NCBI GenBank assembly: GCA_021324795.1
Contig: JAJPIK010000124.1
Location: 1-64,000 of the forward strand
Length of the DNA stretch: 64,000 nt
Direction: 5' to 3'
From: Chloroflexota bacterium
GTDB lineage: Bacteria > Chloroflexota > UBA6077 > FW602-bin22 > CADDYW01
In this document: in pieces, positions 8,601 to 16,896 of the stretch
Position numbering within the stretch: the first letter of the stretch is position 1
How the letters are laid out: each line of letters starts with the position of its first letter
Made by a program: the position numbers and the translations under genes
The notes under the pieces: generated by a model
What the model saw: only the letters and a program-made list of their open reading frames with translations
Told to the model about the DNA's origin: nothing
The model's database searches: none

Positions 8601-9854
8601 ACGTTTGCCCAGGCACGCGGGCTGATCTTCGTCGATGAGGCCGTGCTGAGCGCGGCCAGCGGCTGGATCAAACGCTGGCAGAATCCGGATGGCTCGTTTC
8701 GGCCAGTCGGGTTTCTCCATCACCCGGATCTCTCCGGTGGCCTGAATGGGGTGGTCGCGCTCACCGCTTACGTGGCCATTGCTTTGAGCGAGGCCGGCGA
8801 CGCGGAAGGTGCAAAACCGGCGATCGCTTACCTTGAGAGCCAGGTCGACGGCCTGGCCGACGATTACTCCCTGGCGATCGTCGCCTACGCCCTTGCCCGG
8901 GCTAAGAGCACCCGAGCGAACACAGCTCACGATCGTCTAGTGGCGCGCGCCCAGACCGACGCCGCCGGCCTGCACTGGGGAAGCCAGCCTACTCCGATTC
9001 AGCCAATGCCCGCGAATCCCACACCCGCAGCGCTCGCGGCCCGGCTACCCGTGTCATCCATCATGCGTCCCAGCCGTAGCGCAACGATCGAAACGACCGG
9101 CTATGCTACGCTTGCCCTGATCGAGCAAGGTGACTTGGCCAATGCCCAAAAGGCCGTCCGCTGGCTCGCAGCCCAGCGCAACGCGTACGGCGGTTTCGAC
9201 TCGACCCAGGACACCGTCGTCGCGCTCCAGGCTCTCACCACGGCCGCGAGCAGTCAGCGCAGTGACGTCGACGCGACGGTCACCATCCAAAGCGGTGCCT
9301 GGCGCAAAGACCTGAAAGTCAATCCCGAGAATACCGACGTTGTCCAGATTCTGGAGATTCCGGCCGGTACGAACGCGACCGTTCAAAGCCAGGGAAAAGG
9401 ACAGGTCATGGCCCAGCTCGTCCGCCGATACAATCAGCCGAAAATCTTGGCGTCAGGAAACAGCGCTTTCCAAATCGACGTCGCCTACAGCACCGATCAG
9501 GTCGCGGTGAATGACCGGATCACGGTTTCCGTGTCGATCCAGTTCACCCCACCGGAGCCGCGGCAAGCCGGTATGGTCGTCCTTGACGTCGCAGTCCCGA
9601 CGGGCTTCACACCGGTGCATGAGACGCTCGATGCCTTGCTGAAGCAGCAACCCAAGCTCAAGCGCTGGGACCTCGCCGGCCGAAAGGTGATTCTCTACGT
9701 CGAAGACCTTGCTCCCCAGGAGCAGTTCACCATCACCTTCCAAGCCCTGGCACTCTATCCCGTCCGCGCCCAACCAGTCACCTCGCGAGTATACGCCTAC
9801 TATCGGCCGGAGTGGGTCGGAGAGACGTTAGGGAAAGCGGTGACGGTATCCTAA
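5643..9854 (+). CDS. Alpha-2-macroglobulin-family thioester lipoprotein, eukaryote-like
   Basis: 1403 residues. A Tat-like RRSLL plus lipobox VAAC (Cys25) predicts export and lipid anchoring. Macroglobulin (MG) domains follow. An Ala/Pro/Thr-rich stretch at about residues 650-690 sits where the protease bait region lies, then RQFFPETWVW (FPETW 698-702), as in animal A2M. The thioester motif GCGEQNM has Cys913 and Gln916. In FLHHPDLSGG, His1027 lies 114 residues beyond Cys913, at the C3/C4B catalytic-histidine position. The C-terminal receptor-binding-like domain is complete. It probably traps or tags foreign proteases or surfaces. No pbpC-type transpeptidase neighbour is present, unlike many proteobacterial A2Ms. 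GGAGGT precedes ATG 5643. Confidence 0.93.
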   Translation: MPRQVTRRSLLAVSVAATAFSVAACSDPPLILHNSPTPPSTSPGVPPSVDYLVVAPRTFRAGQPALITCSQFQDGQPATGPVTVSLLQNGQPVGAMTANVTGRATVSFNIPRLVDGQYQLQVSGRGFQDQAPIQVTSSPLPFLETDKPVYQPGQTVHFRVLTLDPSFRPVATAATLEVADAKGLKILRKTVAVDDLGMASVDLPLSTEPNLGVWKATLTAGQQSSQLDLRVERYVLPKYEVKINLSREWALASDPIKGTVGAEYSFGKPVQGELEIQAQRYLGTWQEYARVSKTINGTTSFEIPAVGYAVGSPAVQGLAQVRLDIVVREAATGDEEHNSQLVTIATRPIHLQFVPESGAFKPGLPFGMLVVSESPDHSPVDLTVNVRVTYQDRRFRTLKTDTARLATQKGLATLRVTPPADATQLVAEATAANADAVPLTLQAGYSPTGSFIHLEPLSTGPFKVGDTAHFHVHATREAENFYYELLARGSVVYSNSSPSADLAIPVTPTLAPEARLLVYQILTSGEVVADFLPFKVEGSYPHQVSLKPGSAEAKPGDLLDVTIQTEGPARVGLTAVDRSVFILAKNRLNLQQVFDEIEHLYESPRAELHQTQPINPSPVLLNPGAKETFADAGVVVLTNHQVPAGLQQQLPRIVGADAAPFPMRQAAAAPTTAPAAAVASTATPSNALAEVSRVRQFFPETWVWSDLATDTRGRATAKLITPDSITTWAMRAVALSKDKGLGIAETELRVFQPFFVQLDLPDSAIRGEEFLIKVALYNYQSTAQQFTVELDPSGWFDALETTAKSVTVDANSVGGVSFPIRPTGLGVGLLKVTARSQVAADAIVKELLVEPEGVAREQVDNLVLTPGATHALDLQVPADVVAGSGRAILVVTGNVLSQTIDGLDALLQMPFGCGEQNMILFAPDVFVTRYLQHSGQSNPEVMAKAELLLLTGYQRELTYRRTDGSFSAFGQQDGKGSLWLTAFVLKTFAQARGLIFVDEAVLSAASGWIKRWQNPDGSFRPVGFLHHPDLSGGLNGVVALTAYVAIALSEAGDAEGAKPAIAYLESQVDGLADDYSLAIVAYALARAKSTRANTAHDRLVARAQTDAAGLHWGSQPTPIQPMPANPTPAALAARLPVSSIMRPSRSATIETTGYATLALIEQGDLANAQKAVRWLAAQRNAYGGFDSTQDTVVALQALTTAASSQRSDVDATVTIQSGAWRKDLKVNPENTDVVQILEIPAGTNATVQSQGKGQVMAQLVRRYNQPKILASGNSAFQIDVAYSTDQVAVNDRITVSVSIQFTPPEPRQAGMVVLDVAVPTGFTPVHETLDALLKQQPKLKRWDLAGRKVILYVEDLAPQEQFTITFQALALYPVRAQPVTSRVYAYYRPEWVGETLGKAVTVS

Positions 9855-9856
9855 AT

Positions 9857-11296
9857 TCACCCCATCAGCTTACTGATGTCCGCGGCGGCGGCTTGGGTGA
9901 CGGCATTGGCAGATTGCTTACCGTTCCAGAGGTCGTCGAGGTGCTTGTTCAAGGTGTCGCTGATTTGGGACCAATTAGGATGATGTGGCACGAAGCCCGT
10001 GCCAACCGCCCCGGCAATGGTGAGAATCTTCTGGTTGACTTCCGTGCCAACCCAGGATGGGGCCACCGAGGCGAGGAACTTTGGATCGGCGGCGACGCTC
10101 TTGCGCGATGGGTAACCGCCATACCGGGTGAAGCGGGTCAATTCCGATTCCGGGCTGACAAGATAGTCAAGGAGAAGCCAGGCATCGTCAGGATGCTTGT
10201 TCGGCGTCTCGATCGCTAATTCGAGCGCCGTGATCTGCGAACCGCTGTGACCGGTGGTCGGCGACCTGGGTATAGCGACAACGTCGATCTTGAACTTGGC
10301 ATCTCGGTAGGCTGTTCCGAGACCACCGCGGTTTGCGACTACCATACCAATCTTGCCGGTCAGGAAGAAGTTCTGTCCCATCTCCTGCTGCTCTTGTGGA
10401 GTGGGATTCACGTGGTACTTCGTAACCAAGTCGCCGAGATACTGGAGCGCCTCGACGGCGTTCTTTTCATCTATGGTCACCTTGTTGGTTGCAACGTCGA
10501 TGACGTTGGCATCGTTGGCGAAGAGCCAGGGGAAAATGTTTCCCGAGAACGAGCCACCAAACTGATTGACGCGATTCCCCGTTTTCTGAGTGAGATCCTG
10601 ACAAACCTTGAGGCAATCGGCCCAGGTCCAGTCAGCGGCAGGAGGCTTCACTCCGGCTTTTTGAAAGAGCTCGGTGTTGTAGGCAATGAAGAGCGGGCTG
10701 CCATCAGGCGGAATCGTGAACTGTTTGCCCTCGAACTGCCCATCATGCCAGTGAGCGGGGAAGAAGTCGTCGACGTTGAGGTCGGTGCTTGCTTTCACAT
10801 ACGGATCGAGCGTGATGATTGCCTTCTTGGTCGCGAAGACCGCGACGTCATATCCTTGTATACCGATCACGTCGCGCACCACCCCGCCGGCAATCTCGGT
10901 AAGCAGCTTTGTCTCATAATCCGCGTACGGAACTGACACAAACGTCGCCTTGGTTTCTGGATGGTGCTGGGTCCAGCCACTGAGCATTGCCTGGTAAGCT
11001 TTGTCCTCGTCTGGACCGCTGGACGGGCGCATGAAGGTCAGCTCACCCACCGTGGCTTTGGTAGTCGCGCTTGCAGCGGTAGGCTGGGGGGCGGTGACGT
11101 TGGTCGTAGCGGTCGTCGGCGTCGCACTTGCAACGGTTGGCTGAGCGACCGGCGCGCTCGTCGGATTGGGCGTCGGCGTGACCGGGGCGTTGCTGCACGC
11201 CGCGAGGAGGCTCGCTCCAAGCAGACCGAGGGGCCCTCCGATGGCCCAGCGAATGAAGAACTTTCGAGAGAGTCGGGCCGAATCCAGTTGATGCAT
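9857..11296 (-). CDS. ABC transporter substrate-binding lipoprotein (family 1, sugar type)
   Basis: 479 residues. A signal peptide ends in lipobox LLAAC, followed by a long Pro/Thr/Ala linker, then the family 1 binding fold (FMRPSSGPDEDKAYQAMLSG, GSPLFIAYNTELFQKAG, and a late block PDDAWLLLDYLVSPESE). It should capture a sugar or sugar derivative outside the membrane and hand it to MalF/MalG-like permeases. No permease gene adjoins it, so it is an orphan component. GAGGAG lies 6 bases before ATG 11296. Its 3' end comes 2 bases from the stop of the convergent A2M gene. Confidence 0.9.
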   Translation of the reverse strand: MHQLDSARLSRKFFIRWAIGGPLGLLGASLLAACSNAPVTPTPNPTSAPVAQPTVASATPTTATTNVTAPQPTAASATTKATVGELTFMRPSSGPDEDKAYQAMLSGWTQHHPETKATFVSVPYADYETKLLTEIAGGVVRDVIGIQGYDVAVFATKKAIITLDPYVKASTDLNVDDFFPAHWHDGQFEGKQFTIPPDGSPLFIAYNTELFQKAGVKPPAADWTWADCLKVCQDLTQKTGNRVNQFGGSFSGNIFPWLFANDANVIDVATNKVTIDEKNAVEALQYLGDLVTKYHVNPTPQEQQEMGQNFFLTGKIGMVVANRGGLGTAYRDAKFKIDVVAIPRSPTTGHSGSQITALELAIETPNKHPDDAWLLLDYLVSPESELTRFTRYGGYPSRKSVAADPKFLASVAPSWVGTEVNQKILTIAGAVGTGFVPHHPNWSQISDTLNKHLDDLWNGKQSANAVTQAAAADISKLMG

Positions 11297-11765
11297 GCTG
11301 ATCTCCTCGTCATCGACGTTCTACCCCGAAATTCCCTCTCCCTCTAGGAGAAGGTTAAAGCTTGCCCTGAGCGGAGCGAAGCGGTGAGGGCGATCTGCCG
11401 ACTTTATCTGCTGTGATGGTCCATTGAGCCATGGGTAACTGGGCCATGCGTTGCTCTTATGAGATACAGTACCCAATTGGGTAGTGCTAGGTAAATCTGG
11501 TGACCTGATGCGCGATTGGAAGGCACGGTTGCCATTGCCAGAACACTATCGGCAATTGTACACGCGATTTCCTGGCGTGAAAAGACCACGCTGATTACCA
11601 GGATTACGCATGATCCCATAATCCATCGAGCCACCGCAGCGGATGAGATCTGGCCAGGCGATCCTTACTAACCATCTGGAAGAGGGTTAGGGGATTTCCG
11701 GGGAGCCTCGATTTCGTATAATGGCTTCGGAACTCACCTCATCCTTTGAACCCGAGAAAGAAAGT
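11297..11765. promoter_or_regulatory. 469-base divergent intergenic region
   Basis: This gap between the orphan binding protein and the second sulfatase holds a reverse-orientation copy of the dispersed repeat (listed separately). A TATAAT at 11717-11722, about 43 bases before the sulfatase start, could be a -10 box, but no good -35 is visible. The rest (about 11420-11700) shows no gene or RNA that I can recognise. Confidence 0.35.
11331..11420 (-). repeat. Dispersed repeat, copy 1 (reverse orientation, with insertion)
   Basis: Read on the reverse strand it runs GCAGATAAAGTCGGCAGATC, GCCCTCACC, a 26-base insertion, then the palindromic core CCTTCTCCTAGAGGGAGAGG and a tail ending near GTAG. 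Copies 2 and 3 show the same order of blocks without the insertion. It starts about 35 bases upstream of the binding-protein start codon. Confidence 0.65.
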
Positions 11766-13142
11766 ATGTCAAAGCGACCCAACATTGTCTTCATGATTGC
11801 TGACGATCACCGCTGGAACGGTATCCACGCATTTGGCAATCCAGACGTTCAAACGCCCACACTCGATGAGCTGGTGGCGAATGGTGTCTCATTTATGCAG
11901 GCGCACATCATGGGTGGGCTGACCGGCGCGGTCTGTGTGCCGAGTCGGGCTTTGATCCACACCGGTGTCCACGTGTTTCACGCGTCGGTGTCGTTGGACC
12001 TCAAGGACCTGCGCGGCCTGCAAACCTTACCGCCGCATCTGACGCTGCTCGGGGAGCATCTGCGTCAGAATGGCTACTACACCCACGGGGTGGGCAAGTG
12101 GCACAATGACAAGCTTGCTTTCAATAAGAGCTTTCAAAGTGGCGCGAACATCTTCTTCGGAGGCATGAGCGATCACTACGCGGTTCCCATCCACGACTAC
12201 GATCCGAGCGCTGTCTATCCCGACGAGGCGCGGCGCACCGGAGAAAAGCACTCGAGCATCCTTTTTGCCGATGCCGCGGTCGACTTCATCCGCCGCTACG
12301 ACGGCGAGCAGCCTTTTTTTCTTTACACGGCCTTTACCGCTCCGCACGATCCGCGCACCGCGCCGGCCGAGTACGCACGTCTTTACGATCCGGCGAAGCT
12401 GCCACTGCCGGAGAACTTTCTGCCGGAGCATCCCTTCGATACTGGCGACCTCCGGGGACGCGACGAAAAGCTTGCGCCGTGGCCCCGGACGCCGGAGGTT
12501 GTTCGGCAACATTTGGCCGACTATTACGCGATGATCAGCCACCTCGACGCTCAGGTTGCACGGGTGCTTGGCGCACTCGCCGAACGAGGCATCGCGGACG
12601 AGACGCTGGTTATCTACACTGCGGACCACGGCCTGGCCGTTGGCCAGCACGGGCTGTTTGGTAAGCAAAATCTCTATGAGCACAGCATCCACGTGCCGTT
12701 GATCGTGCGTGGTCCCGGACTCCCCAAAGGGAAGCGCGTCGACGCCTTGCACTACATGTACGATGTCTATCCCACGCTGTGCGAGCTCGTCGACGTGCCG
12801 GTGCCGGCGACCGTCGAGAGTCGCAGCCTGGTGCCACTGATTACTGGGGCGACGACGACCGCCCGGGCCCACGTTTGCTCGGTCTACCGTCACAATCAGC
12901 GGTCGGTTTCGGATGGGCGCTGGAAGCTGATCCGCTATTACCGGTCAGTCACCGAGAACGTTGGTGCTGACCGCCTTCAACTCTTCGATCTGAGTGAGGA
13001 TCCGTGGGAGACGCGTGATTTGTCCCAGGTTCCCAGCCAGCAACCGCGCATTCAGAAGCTCGCGGCGGTGCTCGCCGCCTGGCAGCGTAGCGTTGATGAT
13101 CCGTTGGCCGATCGGCCGGTCATTCCAGGAGAACTAAAGTGA
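11766..13142 (+). CDS. Type I sulfatase (arylsulfatase/choline-sulfatase-like)
   Basis: 458 residues. NIVFMIADDHRW carries the first metal aspartates, CVPSRALIHTG is a canonical C-x-P-S-R formylglycine motif, GVGKWHND holds the conserved Lys/His block, and YTADHGLAVGQHGLFGKQN supplies the C-terminal Asp-His pair. It hydrolyses a sulfate ester of unknown identity. ATG 11766 is preferred over an in-frame ATG 45 bases upstream because a purine-rich GAGAAAGAAAG precedes it and the fold begins at once. The stop codon overlaps the next gene's GTG start (GTGA), so the two are translationally coupled. Confidence 0.9.
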   Translation: MSKRPNIVFMIADDHRWNGIHAFGNPDVQTPTLDELVANGVSFMQAHIMGGLTGAVCVPSRALIHTGVHVFHASVSLDLKDLRGLQTLPPHLTLLGEHLRQNGYYTHGVGKWHNDKLAFNKSFQSGANIFFGGMSDHYAVPIHDYDPSAVYPDEARRTGEKHSSILFADAAVDFIRRYDGEQPFFLYTAFTAPHDPRTAPAEYARLYDPAKLPLPENFLPEHPFDTGDLRGRDEKLAPWPRTPEVVRQHLADYYAMISHLDAQVARVLGALAERGIADETLVIYTADHGLAVGQHGLFGKQNLYEHSIHVPLIVRGPGLPKGKRVDALHYMYDVYPTLCELVDVPVPATVESRSLVPLITGATTTARAHVCSVYRHNQRSVSDGRWKLIRYYRSVTENVGADRLQLFDLSEDPWETRDLSQVPSQQPRIQKLAAVLAAWQRSVDDPLADRPVIPGELK

Positions 13143-13999
13143 AACTCGGAGTCGTTTTTCCCCAGTTGGAGATTGGCGCCGATCCAAGCGGCGTACGCGA
13201 ATACGTTCAAGCAGCGGAAGAGATTGGCTTCGATCACGTGGTGATCTATGATCACGTACTGGGCGCCGATACGACGAACCGTCCGGATTGGCGCGGTCCC
13301 TACACCGCGAAGAGTCTTTTCCACGAGCCGTTCGTGTTATACGGTTACCTCGCCGCGATTACCAAACGGCTCGAGCTGGTTTGCGGAGTGATCGTCTTAC
13401 CACAGCGGCAGACCGCGCTCGTCGCCAAACAGGCCACCGAGGTCGACGTTCTGAGCGGCGGACGCCTCCGCTTGGGTGTCGGAATTGGTTGGAACGAGGT
13501 CGAATTCCAGGCGCTCAACGAGAACTTTCACAATCGCGGCAAGCGCTTCGAGGAACAGATCGCGGTGCTGCGCGAGCTTTTTACGAAACCCGTTGTCACC
13601 TTCAACGGCCGCTATCACCACATCGAGGAGGCAGGGCTGAACCCATTGCCGGTCCAGCGGCCAATCCCGATCTGGATCGGAGGATCCGAGGAGCGCGCTT
13701 TGGCCCGGATTGGCCGTCTCGCCGATGGCTGGTTTCCCCAGCGCCCACCCGCGGGCGGCTGGCCGGCCGCGTTTCAGATCATCGAGCAGAGCGCCCGCGC
13801 GTCCGGCCGCGATCCATCATCGATTCAAATGGAGGCGCGGGTCAATATCATCGGTACCCCTGACGACTGGCAGAAGGCAGTTGACGAATGGCGAAACCGT
13901 GGGGCAACCCACATTTCGGTCAATACCATGGGAGCCGGGTTAAAAAGTCCGTCTGACCACGTCGCGGCGATTCGGCGCTGGTGGGAGGCTATGCACTAA
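13139..13999 (+). CDS. LLM-class F420-dependent oxidoreductase (Rv2161c-like)
   Basis: 286 residues with the luciferase-like fold: KLGVVFPQLEIG, DHVVIYDHVLGAD, SGGRLRLGVGIGWNEVEFQA and NRGKRFEEQI. The pattern matches the mycobacterial Rv2161c family of probable F420 users. It starts at GTG 13139 inside the stop of the sulfatase, so the enzymes are co-translated; this suggests that desulfation and oxidation act on the same compound, which is inference. The C-terminus is complete. Confidence 0.88.
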   Translation: MKLGVVFPQLEIGADPSGVREYVQAAEEIGFDHVVIYDHVLGADTTNRPDWRGPYTAKSLFHEPFVLYGYLAAITKRLELVCGVIVLPQRQTALVAKQATEVDVLSGGRLRLGVGIGWNEVEFQALNENFHNRGKRFEEQIAVLRELFTKPVVTFNGRYHHIEEAGLNPLPVQRPIPIWIGGSEERALARIGRLADGWFPQRPPAGGWPAAFQIIEQSARASGRDPSSIQMEARVNIIGTPDDWQKAVDEWRNRGATHISVNTMGAGLKSPSDHVAAIRRWWEAMH

Positions 14000-14215
14000 C
14001 TCTCCCCTCCAATGAAACCGTCCGCTCTGAACATACACGGGGAGGCGAGGATGGATGAGGGGGGCTCCGCACTCATGACAAGGAGCAGATAACGGGGGCG
14101 AATCGTACTCCAGGGCTTGTTTTGGATCGCCGACTCGTCCAGCCAAGTGGGGCGGGAGTTTTCTCGTCGCCTCTGTGGCCCGGCCAAGGATGATAATTAC
14201 AGAGGAGCATTGACG

Positions 14216-15934
14216 ATGACGACTTATCGTTCCCGATCGCTGACCCGTCGCGGGCTTCTCCAGGCAGGCAGTCTGCTCGTGGGGGCGAGCGCGCTGCCGT
14301 GGTTAGCGGCGTGCAGCAGTTCGGCACCCACGCCCACCCAAGCGCCAGCGGCAGCGACCAGCGCCCCCGCGGCGACGTCGCCGGCACCGGCGGCCACTTC
14401 GGCACCGGCCGCCTCGTCCGCGCCAGCTGCGCCGACCCCGACTCAGCCTGCTCAATCGACGACTGTGGCCGCCAAGACAACGGCCCAACCGCGCAGCGGT
14501 GGCTCTTTGCAGGTGGGGCGTCTGGTCGATATCCACGGGCCGGCCGATTCGCTGATGGCCAACCCGAGCTACATTCTGTCTGCCCAGATCTACAACGCGT
14601 TGATCCACTACGACGAGAAATATCAGCCGCAGCCGGAGCTCGCCGAGAGTTGGGAAATCAGCAAAGACGGGAAGCAGGTGGCGATTCACTTGCGCCAGGG
14701 GGTCCTGTTTCACACCGGACGAGAGTTTACCTCGGATGACGTCAAGTACAACACGCTGCGCGTCCGGGATCCGAAGCTGGGCATGGGCCAGCTCAAGACC
14801 ATGAGCGAGTGGATCACCGACATCCAGACGCCGGACAAGTACACCGTAATCTACAACCTCTCGGCGCCGCGGGCGGCGATCCTCGACTTGTTAAACTTTC
14901 TCTTCATTGTCGACAGGGAGACGGCGGAGGGACCGAACGGCAATCGCAAGGGAGTAGGCACCGGTCCCTTCGCCTTCGCCGAGTGGGTCCCCGGCGACCA
15001 TTTGCGTTTCACCAAGAATCCTCATTACTGGGTGAGTGGCCGCCCATATCTCGACGAGATTGTCATCAAAATTATCAAGGATGCGCAATCCTTGGGGGTG
15101 CAACTCGAGGCAGGGGTGCTGAACCTGGCTGAGCTGCTGCCCGAAGACCAGACTGCCCAGTATCAGAAAGATTCCAAGTACAACGTCGTGCTCAGCACTT
15201 TGAGCGGGCAGTTCTACTACATTGGGATAAACGTCACCAAGCCACCGCTCGATAACAAGCTTGTCCGTCAAGCGATCAATCATGCGATTGATCGCCAGCG
15301 GTTCGTCCAGTCGATCCTGGCCGGCATTGGCCAGGCAACGTGCATTCCGTGGCCACCCCAGTCGCCCGCTTATGACGCCAGCAAGCTGAATGCCTACTCT
15401 TTCGATCTCGATAAGGCAAGGTCGCTGCTCCAGCAAGCCGGCGTCTCGAACCTCCAGCTTGATCTGATGACAACGATCGCCTTCCCAGCTCTTACTCAGC
15501 AAGCCCAGATCCTCCAATCGGATCTTGCGAAGATCGGCGTGACGCTGAAAGTGGAAACGCCCGAGCCGGCGGTCATGCAACAGCGGATAGATGCGATGAA
15601 CTACCAGCTTCAATCATCGACCTTCGCCTACGCTGATCTCGAGCCGAGCTCCCTTCTGATCATGGCCGCCCCTTGGAACTACAAGGGGAATTCATCCGGC
15701 TTCAAGAGCGATCAGTACACACAGCTCGTCGAAAGCGCAGCGGCCGAGGAAGACCCGGTGAAACGAAAGCAGCTCGATAGCCAACTGACCGACTTGCTCC
15801 TTGACGAATCCTTCACGATTCCGATCGCCCGGCGCTTCGGCTCGCTGGTCATGCCGTCGAAGGTGCACGGTCCGGCTTTCCGCCCCGCGACGACGCAAGT
15901 CATCAGTCTGGAGAACGCCTGGATTGAAGCGTGA
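14216..15934 (+). CDS. ABC transporter substrate-binding lipoprotein (family 5, peptide/nickel type)
   Basis: 572 residues. The twin-arginine motif TRRGLLQAG and lipobox WLAAC show Tat export and lipid anchoring; an Ala/Pro/Thr/Ser linker of about 60 residues follows. Family 5 landmarks are present: LAESWEISKDGKQVAIHLRQ, VLFHTGREFTSDDVKYN, VGTGPFAFAEWVPGDHLRF and LVRQAINHAIDRQRFV. Ligands of this family are peptides, oligosaccharides or metal chelates. GAGGAG precedes ATG 14216. First gene of a three-gene importer operon; stop and next start overlap. Confidence 0.93.
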   Translation: MTTYRSRSLTRRGLLQAGSLLVGASALPWLAACSSSAPTPTQAPAAATSAPAATSPAPAATSAPAASSAPAAPTPTQPAQSTTVAAKTTAQPRSGGSLQVGRLVDIHGPADSLMANPSYILSAQIYNALIHYDEKYQPQPELAESWEISKDGKQVAIHLRQGVLFHTGREFTSDDVKYNTLRVRDPKLGMGQLKTMSEWITDIQTPDKYTVIYNLSAPRAAILDLLNFLFIVDRETAEGPNGNRKGVGTGPFAFAEWVPGDHLRFTKNPHYWVSGRPYLDEIVIKIIKDAQSLGVQLEAGVLNLAELLPEDQTAQYQKDSKYNVVLSTLSGQFYYIGINVTKPPLDNKLVRQAINHAIDRQRFVQSILAGIGQATCIPWPPQSPAYDASKLNAYSFDLDKARSLLQQAGVSNLQLDLMTTIAFPALTQQAQILQSDLAKIGVTLKVETPEPAVMQQRIDAMNYQLQSSTFAYADLEPSSLLIMAAPWNYKGNSSGFKSDQYTQLVESAAAEEDPVKRKQLDSQLTDLLLDESFTIPIARRFGSLVMPSKVHGPAFRPATTQVISLENAWIEA

Positions 15935-16896
15935 TGGTCAGCTTCGCCATTCGCCGCCTGATACAAACGATTCCGGTCGTCTTTCTAACGACGGTGCTCA
16001 TCTTCCTCCTGTTGCACCTGGTTCCCGGCGATCCGGCCGAAGCGATCGCCGGCCCCGATGCGACGCCGGCCGAGATTCAAACGGTTCGCCACGAGCTTGG
16101 GATCGATCAGCCTTTGCCGGTCCAATACGTGCTTTGGATCGGCCGGTTGGTCCACGGCGACTTCGGCCAGTCGTACGTCAACCAATTACCGGTCCGCGAT
16201 CTGATTCTGCAGCGCATCCCGGCGACCCTCGAGCTGACAATCGGCGCGATCTTGCTCGAAATGCTGATCGCCATTCCGACCGGCATCCTGGCGGCAACGC
16301 ATCGGCGGGGCCTGGCAGACTGGATCATCTCGTCGTTCAACGCGCTCGTCCTCGCCATTCCCAACTTCTGGTTTGCAATTCTCGCTATTCTGCTCTTCGC
16401 GCTCGCCCTCGCCTGGCTCCCGCCGGGAGGTTACCTCGCCCTGCAAACCAACCTGCTGCTTGGCCTGAAATTTCTGATCCTGCCAGCGGCGACACTTGCC
16501 CTGAGCCACGCGGCCGTCCTCTCCCGCTACGTGAAGGCGTCGCTGCTCGACGTACTCCATCAGGATTACGTGCGCACTGCTCGCGCTAAAGGGCTTTCCG
16601 AGCGAGTCATCGTCCAGCGCCACGTGCTCCGGAATGCCCTTGTGCCGGTCGCGACGATTCTGGGTCTGCAATTTGGCCGGATGCTCGGCGGCGTGGTGAT
16701 CATCGAAGCTGTCTTCGCCTGGCCAGGCATCGGCAGCCTGCTGCTCGACTCGATCGAGAGTCGCGATTACACTGTCGTCCAGGGTACCCTACTGCTCTTC
16801 TTGATCGTCTTCATGGTGGTGAACTTCCTGACCGATCTGGCCTACGGCTTCATCGATCCGCGGATCCGGCTGGCCGATGGAGGGCAGCGCTCGTGA
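15934..16896 (+). CDS. ABC transporter permease, DppB type
   Basis: 320 residues, about six membrane helices. The N-terminal RRLIQTIPVVFLTTVLIFLL and VPGDPAEAIAG are typical of DppB/OppB, and the cytoplasmic EAA loop is YVRTARAKGLSERVIVQRHV. It forms half of the transmembrane channel with the next gene product. The ATG overlaps the binding-protein stop (TGATG); an in-frame GTG 3 bases earlier is possible. Confidence 0.92.
   Translation: MVSFAIRRLIQTIPVVFLTTVLIFLLLHLVPGDPAEAIAGPDATPAEIQTVRHELGIDQPLPVQYVLWIGRLVHGDFGQSYVNQLPVRDLILQRIPATLELTIGAILLEMLIAIPTGILAATHRRGLADWIISSFNALVLAIPNFWFAILAILLFALALAWLPPGGYLALQTNLLLGLKFLILPAATLALSHAAVLSRYVKASLLDVLHQDYVRTARAKGLSERVIVQRHVLRNALVPVATILGLQFGRMLGGVVIIEAVFAWPGIGSLLLDSIESRDYTVVQGTLLLFLIVFMVVNFLTDLAYGFIDPRIRLADGGQRS

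Noticed and set aside
14303-14713. Arg/Gly-rich frame opposite the Dpp binding protein
   Set aside because: It is the antisense of the Ala/Pro linker of a well-supported lipoprotein and has no ribosome site.
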